Shown here: positions 46,101 to 54,840 of the stretch, piece after piece | Layout: every line of letters starts with the position of its first letter | Numbering within the stretch: position 1 is the first letter of the stretch | Origin: Apostichopus japonicus | Lineage: Eukaryota; Echinodermata; Holothuroidea; Aspidochirotida; Stichopodidae | Assembly (NCBI RefSeq): GCF_037975245.1 | Contig: NC_092571.1 | Coordinates: forward strand, 18,186,917 to 18,250,916 | Length of the DNA stretch: 64,000 bases | Direction: 5' to 3' | Notes under the pieces: model-generated | Told to the model about the DNA's origin: nothing | Databases searched by the model: none | The model's input: the letters and a program-made list of their open reading frames with translations, nothing else | Position numbers and translations under genes: made by a program

Positions 46101-46312
46101 TAGAAACTATGTCAGTGATAACTTGATAACTCAGTGATCATGCTCATAAGGATGTTTTCATTAATGCGAACCTCAATAAAAATCTCTGTTCCCACCTACA
46201 GAAAGTCCTGCCCGTGGATCACCTTGAAGATTCTCGAACGATACAGAGAACCAAAACTTGTTTAAAGACCATCAAAGGATCCAGTAGCAACCGATCTCCT
46301 CTTGGCAAATAG
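30340..46312 (+). CDS. PLEKHM2: PLEKHM2 (SKIP)-like RUN and PH domain protein, complete, 16 exons
   Basis: In mammals PLEKHM2 binds Arl8 on lysosomes through its RUN domain and recruits kinesin-1. Exons: 30340-30414, 31155-31261, 32289-32398, 33284-33383, 34036-34123, 35282-36828, 37186-37255, 37755-37845, 38495-38559, 39969-40063, 40903-41029, 41850-42097, 43028-43187, 43495-43683, 43983-44093, 46202-46312. All have AG/GT borders, phases agree throughout, and the product is 1097 residues (human about 1019). The RUN domain covers about residues 35-165, a serine-rich linker 161-675, a conserved C-terminal region from 676, and the PH domain about 850-960. No zinc-binding C terminus is present, which separates it from PLEKHM1 and PLEKHM3. 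The start ATG has G at -3 and +4. The initiator and the 5' UTR need transcript support. Confidence 0.88.
30461..30479 (+). repeat. Run of 19 G after PLEKHM2 exon 1
   Basis: An uninterrupted G run 47 bases after the exon 1 donor. Comparable G or C runs of 9-14 bases occur at 18596, 23986, 38135, 47268, 52727 and 52822. Their exact lengths may be sequencing-limited. Confidence 0.85.
30790..31060 (-). mobile_element. LINE fragment: C-terminal end of a reverse-transcriptase ORF
   Basis: The minus strand encodes RRSRNMHDMHF, CYKYSCLPNTIRDWNSLPSD, the standard C-terminal pattern (x-Y-K-x-S-x-x-P-x-TIRDWNSLP) of CR1/Jockey-type non-LTR retrotransposons. The sequence downstream on that strand (30560-30790) is probably its 3' UTR, ending in words such as aactcaactcaacta. 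It is antisense within PLEKHM2 intron 1. Confidence 0.75.
34490..34740 (-). repeat. Decayed repeat with a TTGAGCA core in a PLEKHM2 intron
   Basis: On the minus strand the sequence ttgtacagtgctcttgagca resembles the core of the repeat at 8757, and the A-rich flank with aaaacctaaaact-like words is also shared. It is flanked at 34447 and 34832 by copies of gaaggagctgatcatatttg. Low sequence complexity makes the call tentative. Confidence 0.4.
35282..36828 (+). CDS. PLEKHM2: PLEKHM2-like exon 6: long disordered linker
   Basis: A single 1547-base exon encodes residues 161-675. It opens NIAFFDLVSHVPQ, then becomes serine- and acid-rich with many phosphorylation-like SP, TP and RxxS sites (PETPEDSN, TPTSDECP). 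A basic patch KDKKKSKKKRRSSKK lies at about residues 341-356, reminiscent of the lysine-rich stretch in human PLEKHM2. Residues 399-426 are four tandem NDGSGQ-x units. The donor lies inside an apparent AAG-TAA reading, so the last codon is split to the next exon. I see no W-D or W-E pair in this linker, unlike the human protein. Confidence 0.85.
35996..36079 (+). repeat. PLEKHM2: Coding 21-bp tandem repeat in PLEKHM2 exon 6 (NDGSGQ-x, four units)
   Basis: Four units of aat-gat-gga-tca-ggt-caa plus one variable codon (GTG, GTA, ATG, GGG). Each unit is exactly seven codons, so copy-number change would keep the frame. It sits in the disordered linker. Confidence 0.9.
37186..43187 (+). CDS. PLEKHM2: PLEKHM2-like exons 7-13: conserved C-terminal region and PH domain
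   Basis: Exons 37186-37255 to 41029 encode a PH-like block: LHLMLEVFLHNEEKYIE, then GLLLLTSWAIYLLRN, EDLDTIS, ILFVVYKEGKQVRTLAI and a helical end. Exons 41850-42097 and 43028-43187 encode the annotated-type PH domain, with AGHLSYKTKESLFLGSFWQPGYFELKDCIL as strand-turn-strand, then DRDHCFEILQSKGSSY and the closing helix ERHLSSWLSSICQVM, which carries the PH invariant tryptophan. HWDDATDL occurs at Trp839 just before it. Confidence 0.84.
38585..39330. repeat. Minisatellite, 15-bp unit (tgttgatgttgtgta), about 45 copies
   Basis: Units alternate between tgtatgttgatgttg and tgtatgtagatgttg, with a few shorter or changed copies. It starts right after the donor of the PLEKHM2 exon at 38495. Because 15 is a multiple of three it keeps an open frame (VDVVY repeats), which is not evidence of coding. 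Two ~290-bp halves repeat the same order of variants, suggesting a block duplication. Confidence 0.92.
41380..41795. repeat. Minisatellite, 22-bp unit (gagtgcaatgctccaagtgctt), about 19 copies
   Basis: Highly regular array in a PLEKHM2 intron, just upstream of the exon at 41850. Variant units have aagggctt, aagtgatt or aattgctt. Since 22 is not a multiple of three, the minus strand reads LEHCTQALGALHSSTWSIAL-type repeats in all frames, all artefacts of periodicity. Confidence 0.93.
43495..46312 (+). CDS. PLEKHM2: PLEKHM2-like exons 14-16: C-terminal tail
   Basis: Exon 14 (43495-43683) encodes CCSLITSHKLLLFHEDSQTAF and a stretch resembling the beta-rich C-terminal region of PLEKHM2. Exon 15 (43983-44093) encodes EFLPSESETPWILYFFSC followed by a helix. 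Exon 16 (46202-46312) ends in a basic, serine-rich tail and TAG at 46310-46312. The last intron (44094-46201) is mostly a ~96-bp tandem repeat. These exons have less distinctive sequence, but their phases and positions fit a single transcript. Confidence 0.78.
45110..46110. repeat. Tandem repeat, ~96-bp unit, about 10 copies
   Basis: Units contain gtagtttagaaaccatgag, then ttggggtaaggatgtaaatc and tgtaaaccagaaatgctaat and gatagtctttaaagac. Successive starts at 45231, 45327 and 45423 give a 96-base period; later copies vary slightly in length. It fills much of the last PLEKHM2 intron. Confidence 0.92.
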
Positions 46313-46550
46313 CAGGTCGATTCTACCACTGCTTCCAGCGGAGTATTTATTTATTATTATGATTATTGTTATTATTATCATGTCACTTTTCGTTTCTGTT
46401 GCATTCATCTCTTTGGTGTTTTTGTTTTTTGATCATCATCAGATGAGGTGAAAATTTGTCAAAAATGTATCGAACAAAAATCTTCCGATTGAATTGAAGC
46501 CCCTATGGGGTGTTTGTCTTTGTAATGGTACTTGGGGAATGTCATGTCAA

Positions 46551-46895
46551 CATCCCTCTAAAATAGTTAGAAACGATCGTGGCTTGATTGAACTTGTACT
46601 TAAACACCTTCGTTTGTCAAATCAAATCATTAAAATGAATTATTAAGACACTTGATTTGATTGATTTAAGACAAACCAAAAGAGAGAGAGAGAGTGAAAT
46701 AAGTTGTGAAAATAATAATGATGCCATCCCTCTAAAATAGTTAGAAATGATCATGGCTTGATTGAACTTGTACTTAAAGACCTTATGTTTGAAATGAAAT
46801 CAAATCATCAAATGAATTATTAAGACACTTTGATGATTTAGCACAAACCAAAAGAGAGTGAGAGAGAAATAAGTTGTGAAAATGATGATGAATTG
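46551..46895. repeat. Tandem duplication of ~180 bp downstream of PLEKHM2
   Basis: Two copies start at 46551 and 46735 with ccctctaaaatagttagaaa, then share tggcttgattgaacttgtac, gaattattaagacactt, caaaccaaaagagag and aataagttgtgaaaat. They lie about 240 bases after the stop codon, so probably inside the 3' UTR. Confidence 0.88.
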
Positions 46896-48479
46896 ATGAC
46901 TATAACATTAGGTGCTACAATCTTTAATATAGATCAAATTGAACAGGTTATTGTGTGTGATTCTTCAAGTGTATGATAAAATGTTATTTTTTTTTGTACT
47001 TATGGGTTCTTAGCTGTAAATAATTTGTAATTTACGTATATATATATATATATATAAATACATGTATCATAGGATAGTGTTAATATCCGTATCGCAACTG
47101 AGAACAAATGCTAGTCATTTATAGTGTGCAATTGACGAGACGACAGTTTTCCGTAGATAACCTAAAAATTAGTTGTGCTTGTTAGACTAAAACCATTTTA
47201 GTTAAAGTTCAAAGCCTTGATATAGTTGTTGGATATTCTCTAAAGGCATTATTATTTAGGGAAGGTGGGGGGGGGGGGGTGGGGGTAGTGCAAAGATCAT
47301 CCAAAAAATGAATTAGAGTTAATAAGATAAGGTTTTAGTCTGGGACAGACTGCTAAAAGTATTCTTGAATTCAGGATAGTTCCACTTGAAAGAAATGTTT
47401 CTTGAAACATGAAAAAACAAAATGGGTCTTGAAAAGCAGTATGCATCATACTGGCTGGTCTGTGATACCATCATGGCAACTATGTACTTATAATTAGCTT
47501 TTCTTTCCTTCTATAATTATGTTAATGTTCTCCTTGAAAGAAGAGGGAAGAAAATTAAAAATATCAACAAAGTATCATCTTAATGTTTTGAAAAATGATT
47601 GACATAATTTTAAACAGCCACCATCATGACAGTCATCCAGCTGAGTGGTAGGAGGGCCTCAATGACAGTTTATACCCAAGGGGCCAAGAGAGAAAGAGTT
47701 TAAATTTATTCATGATGTCTCTTTAAGATTGTTTCAAATCAAAATTTGAGTTTAAAAATTAAACTTGTCTCATCTTGTTAATTCTTTTCACATTTCAATA
47801 AAATGTCTTTACCAGCATAAATGGGTGAAGTAACCTGTCAACATCAAAACATGTTTGGTTAGCATTTATAACCACCCCCCCTGACCCATATGCCTCTCTT
47901 CCACCCCCTGGCCCACCCACTCTCCCCTACCCTAATTCTGGCTTTGCAAGTACTGATTCATCAACATTCCTCCTCAAAATATGTATGTAAGAGGAATTGG
48001 TTGTTGCATCAGTAATAGTGACAGATTTGAGAATATGCTAGTAACAGAAACAATTGTAAAGTTGTCCCCAGTAATACAAGTCAACAAGCGAGGGTCAATG
48101 GATTTAATGACATTCTTGATGTTTAGCGTTTAATTATGTAATTTCCGACATTGTAAGGGTCACTGTTCTTCATGTTTGGCATGTACTGCTTGTGGCTGAG
48201 ATGTGACACAGACTTTTTATTTGCATGACTTTGCAAACTGTATTTGCCAAGTTGGATTTTCAGGTAAACTTTACAGTTTTTTACAGTTTAAGGAAAAGGC
48301 TTAAAGAAAAGATATGAATAGTTAGGTGATGTGACATATTATATAAACTTCTGTTAGTGATAAATGTAAGGACCATTCTAGGTCTACATAGCTAGCTACA
48401 CTTGAAGTGAGTACATGGTGTACTTGTACTTGAGGCATCCACCATAGAAACTAGTGTAAAAATAAGTACTGGTACTCAC

Positions 48480-49215
48480 GCTTAATGGCTTGTAATTATA
48501 AGACTGGAAATTATACATGTACTCATACTGATAAGAATGGTCATTATACTCATACTTATAAGAATGGGTATTAAACTTGTACTCATAAGAAGGGGAATTA
48601 TACTTGTACTCATTCTCATAAGAATGCATGGTACATACTCAATAAGAATGGGTAATGTACTCAATTAGCATGGGTATTATACTTGTTCTCATAAGAATGG
48701 GTTATACACTTGTGCTCATACACATTAAAATGGATATTATACTTGTACTCATTCTCATAAGATGGGTATAATACTTTTATTCATACTGATTAGAAAGGGA
48801 ATTATACTTGTACTCGTACACAGTAATTATGGGTATTGTACTCAATAAGAATGGGCATTATACTTGAACTCATAAGAATGGGTATTATCTTGTACTTGTA
48901 AGAATGAGTATTATACTTGTACTCATAAGAATGGGAATTATACTTGTACTCATAGGAATGGGTATTATACTTGTACTCATACTCATAAGAATGGGCATTA
49001 TACTTGTACTCATAAGAATGGGTATTATACTTGTACTCATAAGAATGGGTATTATACTTGTACTCATACTCAAAAGAATGGGAATTATGTTTGAACCCGT
49101 AAGAATGGGTATTATACTTGTACTCATAAGAATGGGTGATATTCTTGTACTAATACTCATAAGAATGTGTATAATACTTGTACTCATAAGAATGGGTAGT
49201 ATACTTTTACCAATA
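48480..49215. repeat. Minisatellite, 27-bp unit (aagaatgggtattatacttgtactcat), about 27 copies
   Basis: Units are regular from about 48840 and more varied before that, with some extra nine-base insertions (actcatact). The 27-base period leaves both strands open: plus reads MGIILVLIR and minus reads MSTSIIPIL repeats. This is a repeat effect. Located between PLEKHM2 and ALPL. Confidence 0.92.
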
Positions 49216-50903
49216 CCCATGCTGTTGTACTCATATTGAATCTCTACAACATTCTCAACTGCTTATCAACCTGTTACAAATTAGTGTGCAATTTAAAAAG
49301 TGCTATTAATAGTTGAAATTCTTCTTTGATCTCACAAATTATTGACTCATAGAAAAATTATGTTGCAGATAAATACAATGGAACATTATGTCAATAAACC
49401 ATTATCATTATTGTTATCTTGTTTTTTCTGTGTTTGATATAAAATCTTCGCTCAAGCTCTCCTTTCAATGATAGGCCTACATTATAGTTATTTTCTGGTC
49501 AAAGTGATAATGGGCTCCAGGATTTTTTAGTCTGTATCTATTTTGAAATCAGTGTAGGCTACCAATCAGTTAGGAACAGCTGTGTATCAGGGATCAGTGA
49601 AGTAAATGAGAATAATTAAGTGAGAAGGCAGCTTGAATGTTTTGCCCTCCTAGTGGTCATTGTCTATTTTACTGGGGTGGTGGGCAACATCGTTTTTTTT
49701 TTTTTGCTGATTTTCCACACAGTTATATAACAGTACTGATTTCAACATAGTTCGACAAATGACTGTCGAGTTGTCGAGAGAATATGCGGACGCCATGTTT
49801 AGAGTTACATTAACAACTGGTTTATTTTAGTAAACAGAGGGCGCTCGGCCTCAACAAACAATGTACATATATGACAATGACTGCTTATGCTACCTTTGGT
49901 GGAAACAGTATAGGGTGTATACAAACTAAATATATGTTATTTAATCCATGATATCGTACCCCTTACCTCACAGTTAGTAAACTTCACTTTTCACAGAAAT
50001 GTTATTTTAACTTTAACTTGATAATATCCATATGAGTAAATTCTCAGACTTTTACTTGGATAGGCTTACAATGTTTTGGCTGTTATATTTATGCATATCT
50101 CTGGTATGAAAATGAAATTTTGTGGGCAAAAATAATTTTCAAGGGTGGACTGTGAATAATTTACTCAGTGGACTGGGCAAAATAATTTACTGGGTGGGGT
50201 AAATGGGCAACCTCAATTTAATGACTGGTTATGGGTGGGCAAAATCAATTGACTAGGTGGGCAATTGGCTACCCAGTTAGTGTGTGGTTTATTTCCCCTG
50301 ATATGCTTGGAATAGGTTGAGTATCATTTACTACACATCCTGGGCTATATATGTAGGATTCCAAATTTGAAAACTCCATCGAGTTCAAGACAATTGATGC
50401 ATTGTACTTTTCAGTCTGTTTAATATGTCATATCCTACCAATATTTTCTTTCATACCTCTTTTCTATGCCACCTCCATTTCCGGTTGTACAAGGCTCCAC
50501 TTAGCTCTCATTGCTTATTTTCGTTTACCTAACATTTCCAGAAAATCGTCTGATATTATAACTGTGAAATAATTGTTAAATGGAAGGCTAGTTCGGCACC
50601 ATCATAGATGTTACATTTATATGTCGCTAGAGTCATGAAGTATACATATATGGCCAAAGAAATCTGGATATTAGGTTGGAGTGGGAGAGAGGGGCGCCGG
50701 TTACGTGATGGTAATTCTTTAGTTAGATCGTTCTTTGCAAGCATGAGTCAGGGCTAGGCTTTGAAAGGGATTGATTCGTAGAGTGTTTTGTCACTGGGTG
50801 AAAGTAAAACTGTGCTAATATATAATTAAATAACAAACGGTTTTGTTAGTTGTATAGGTCCTTCTTATCCTTCTTAAGGGAGCTATAAACATTAAATGCT
50901 AGT

Positions 50904-53900
50904 TTAATATAGGAAAGTATATGCTAAAATGGATGATAGTAAAACAAATAATGTGATACTGGCTTTGCTGGCGCTCATGTCGCTGCATGGGTCCGGTTCA
51001 GCGACATCTGTACAGACTTGTTTACCGTTACCCAGACAAGCTGCATAACGAATCACATGGGCGATATAATGTTGCTCATGGACACTGGTAAAGAGATGTG
51101 CAAAGGGTCCACTGGCGTAGATAGCAACGTCCTCCCCTCCGTGAGTCTCATACTCAAGAGGAACAAGCGCCTCGTTCACGAACGACTTAGAATCTGGATT
51201 TAAAATATATAGAAATAGCACAAAAGAATTAATTACTTAACCAACTAGGCTATTTTCCATTCTTGTTTATCATTTTAAGGGTCGACGTATTCTTTAACCA
51301 TGATACCTAGCACTATAGGCCCGCAGCCAGGAGGGGTACCAACAATGTGAAGTTGTTTTTGTATATACAGTGGTGACACAGATAGGAGGGGTCTGAGATG
51401 GAATCCCGGGTGGTGGGGGCATCTCCCTTCAGCAGAGATGCCAAGGTCAGATGTTTTTTAGGCGGGTGAAAATTGTCTGGTGCTGTTGGTTACGTACACC
51501 ATCTAAGCGGAGCGCCACCATGGCTTGGCGCGAAGCGTACAAGAAAATTTTGGGATCTTACGGCCCCTCAGATGGCCGGAAACATCACTTCCCGGGTCAT
51601 CTAAGCTGAATCTATACTGTCTCCATATTTGTATTGTGTCTATTTTTTTTTTCATTCCAGAGGAAAAAATATCTTGAAATAAAAAAAATCTCTGAAATTT
51701 TGCGGACGCTGTAGCGTTCACGTGTGTCGTAACGGTATTATTTTTCACGAATCGTATATATAACGTTGCTTTCAGCCGGGCATATTTAGCACGATCGGCT
51801 TTGAGTAATTTCCGATCCTGGCGGTTCTGAGATAATTCGCATTTTGGTGTGATGAATAGAATTTCACGCTAGCAATGATGCACTTTCACAGGAAAAACTC
51901 TGTGGGCCTACACAATGCGGGAGATTCTTAAAAAATGCGGGAGTTTTTTGGAAAATGCGGGAGATTCGGACAGGTGGGCGGGTGAGCGGGAGACGACCCG
52001 AAAATGCGGGTGACACCCGCCCAAAGCGGGTGACTTGGCAGCACTGCTTCAGTGCCCCTGCCTAGCTACGACTCGTCAATCTTAACAACTCTTAAATGCG
52101 CCTGCCTATTGGTCATATTGAACGTTAGTTAACAGCCTCGATGTAAGGGGACTGATCTTGAGGGTGGATTAAGTTGTGTGTTATTTGGTGCCCGGGCCTT
52201 ATTTTGGGTGACTTTTCTTAAATACAATTTCCACGCAACCAACAAAGGTTCCTAACCAGGATACCGCTTTTCAGTTCATTTTCATAGAAATCCTCATGCT
52301 ATAGGCTAGTGTAGCCTGAAGACAGTTCACGTATGTACACAAATGGCGATAACTGTTGGTCATATTTAACTCTAACACAGGATATGGAACTAGGCTGTTC
52401 CCGTAACTGAATGTGGTTGAAAGATTCAAAGCCTATACAATATTGTCTAAAATTATCACTGATCCATTCCTCTGACGTCATCACAAATAATATAATATAA
52501 AGCGTAGTAACAACTCCCAAGCAGAGATATTGCACTACGGTGTGACACTTACATATTCATTTAGAGGTTAGCTTATAATAGATAAACTGCTCGTTATCAT
52601 TAAAATTCGTACACAGTTGGACAATACGCGTTAACCCGACCTGGAGGTTCCCTTACCACGAAACCTGTGGGATCTTACTTCACACGCACATCATGCCTAA
52701 GTACGTGATTAGATGAAGAAGTGGAGGGGGGGGGGGGCGGTTGGCTATCGTCTGATGGGTAAAATTGTCTTTACGTAGAATGAACGTGTAACTGACTAAA
52801 TAATAGTTACACAGTAGTGGAGGGGGGGGGGGGGCGGGTGATTTCGTGACTGAGCGTCTAAGTCACGGATCACGTGACTAACCAACTTGGCAGGTTTAGT
52901 GACCTCATCAATAAAAGAACAAAAAATGCCTGACGAGTTCACAACTAGAGAGCGTTGGTGTACCAGCGACTCACTTGTCTCTACTCCAGTTAGATTTGGT
53001 CTAACGCCATTCACTTTAAAACTTTGTGACGTCAGATTCCCACCGGGACCATTCAGGTATCCCAGAGTGGTATATGGTAGCCCATCCACCGGAACTTGCC
53101 CAGTGGGGTCTTCAACCACACCTGTGCCCGAAAAAAAGAACGTAATAGTTATAAAGTTATAACAAAAGAAGCTATTAGAATTAAGAATGTATACGCATTA
53201 ACTGAATCTCTGTGTTACTTTTGGATATAGTTCGGATATTCGATTGGCGTTCCATAACATTGTCTTTAAAGCAGCTTTTCGACTTAATTCTTGAAATATG
53301 AAATAAAAGTTCTGAATTTAATTTTTCCTAAAATATTGTTGTTTACACCGTTTAAAATTCGTGATTACTAAACTGATGGGCCAACTGGGATTTTGACTTA
53401 CAAGATTCGAGAATTTGGGACGTAACATTCTATTTTAAAATTCGGCCTCCACTTGTATCTAGCGTACCAAATTACCGTACACAATATCACTTACTAAGTT
53501 AAATTGACATTCCTTGTGAATTATTTAGAAGAGAATAGAGACGAGCTAGACGGCCAGTCACGTTAATGAGGAGATTTATGCATGTTGTGAGAACCGTCTA
53601 TTTATGCAACGTCGTCATTGTGAAGGTTGATAATCTATAACGTTGACGTAGGCGTACCTAGGATATCATTGCCCCTAACCGGATATCCAGCGATGGCCAT
53701 AGTATGGCTGTGGTCTGCAGTAACTATGATGAGTGTGTCCCTCGGATCGGTCATATCTATAGCTACCTGTACCGCAGTATCCAAGGCAACGGTATCGTGA
53801 AGCGCTTTATACCCGAGGGAGTCGTGATGCGCATGATCAATGCGACCACCTGCAGTTAAAAGATCATTATAGTTTGGAATGTGACTTTTAATTAGCAGGT

Positions 53901-54840
53901 CGCACAAATATCTATACAAATAAACATGGATGTGATAACGTGAAGGTTTAAAGCGATGCCACTTCGGTGCAAAGTTAGTTTTTTTTTTTTTTGGCTGGTC
54001 AGTACTAATCAACTTCACAACAATGATATTGTAATATTAACCATTGACAATGCATATCTTGCGGTAGGCCAATTGACAGTAATATGAAATAATAATCATA
54101 ATCATAAATATAACAAATGGATTGATACATATCTTTCTGTACTAGAAGGCTGACCGTTGTACTCACTGATATAAATTATCTTCTAAGCAGAGCCTTATTA
54201 GAAAAAAAACTACCATAGAACGCACCAAAATTATAACTTGACATTTCTATATTATCTCATGTAATTGTCAATTTTAGTTTTATAGATAAAAACATTCGAA
54301 TTATAACTAGTTTATCTGCGTAATATATACCTTCCACAGCGAGGAAAAATCCATTGTTGTTTTTGCTTAGAATTTGGATAGCTTTCTCTGTCATCTCGGC
54401 GATAGAGGGCTCTCCACTGGTATCGTTGGCTCTATCTGATTCGTATTGCATGTGGCTTGGCTCGAATAAACCTAACGGACATCATAGAAGGAGTTGAAAG
54501 AAAGCCATTTGGTTCGTTGAAAGTATTTGTCTTCAACATTTATTCCTTTCTAAATTCTGTATATAATAAAAGAATAGAAATCAATAAAAGAAGAAATCAA
54601 ATTGGACGTAATAAAAATAAAATAAATATTTATGTGATTACCAAATACATATTCAGTAGTATCAGGATCTACGTCATCGAAGTCTTCCTTGTTCCATACG
54701 TAAGCGGCTTCCCTTGGGTGTGCTGACTGCCATTCATTCACTAGATTCCGTCCGTCGTTTCTTAAGCCCATCATAGTAGGGTACTCCGGATCACTGATGT
54801 TATTAGGAAGAAATTCTCGCCGGCCCCCTCCCAGGACGAC
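50904..54840 (-). CDS. ALPL: Alkaline phosphatase exons 5-9: second metal site, crown region, GPI signal
   Basis: Exon 5 (54840-54642) encodes [20 protein letters not shown]. Exon 6 (54471-54331) and exon 7 (53849-53658) together make the zinc/magnesium cluster. Exon 8 (53121-52975) encodes the variable crown-proximal region, with [15 protein letters not shown]. Exon 9 (51193-50904) encodes the last zinc histidine, [20 protein letters not shown], a cysteine pair, then DMSASKAS and a hydrophobic end, [17 protein letters not shown]. The serine/aspartate near DMSAS is a plausible GPI attachment site. The crown is about ten residues longer than in human intestinal ALP, judged by spacing between ligands. 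Confidence 0.9.

Larger units (their letters stand above)
30415..46201 (+). other. PLEKHM2 introns: contents
   Basis: Introns with recognisable content are 30415-31154 (G run, LINE fragment), 34124-35281 (repeat 34490-34740 and a duplicated gaaggagctgatcatat motif), 37846-38494 (G runs near 37935 and 38130), 38560-39968 (15-bp array), 41030-41849 (22-bp array) and 44094-46201 (96-bp array). The introns 31262-32288, 32399-33283, 33384-34035, 36829-37185, 37256-37754, 40064-40902, 42098-43027, 43188-43494 and 43684-43982 show nothing I recognise beyond homopolymer tracts. Confidence 0.6.
46313..50903. other. Convergent region between PLEKHM2 and ALPL: 3' UTRs and intergenic DNA
   Basis: No coding exon seen. 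The PLEKHM2 3' UTR begins at 46313; a candidate AATAAA is at about 47797. Contents: a ~180-bp tandem duplication (46551-46895), a short AT dinucleotide run near 47037-47056, a G run at 47265-47285, a C-rich stretch at 47873-47935, a 27-bp minisatellite (48480-49215), and plain AT-rich DNA to the ALPL stop codon. Confidence 0.55.

Noticed and set aside
48480-49215. CRISPR-like regular array
   Set aside because: Units are contiguous with no unique spacers and the genome is eukaryotic; it is a minisatellite.
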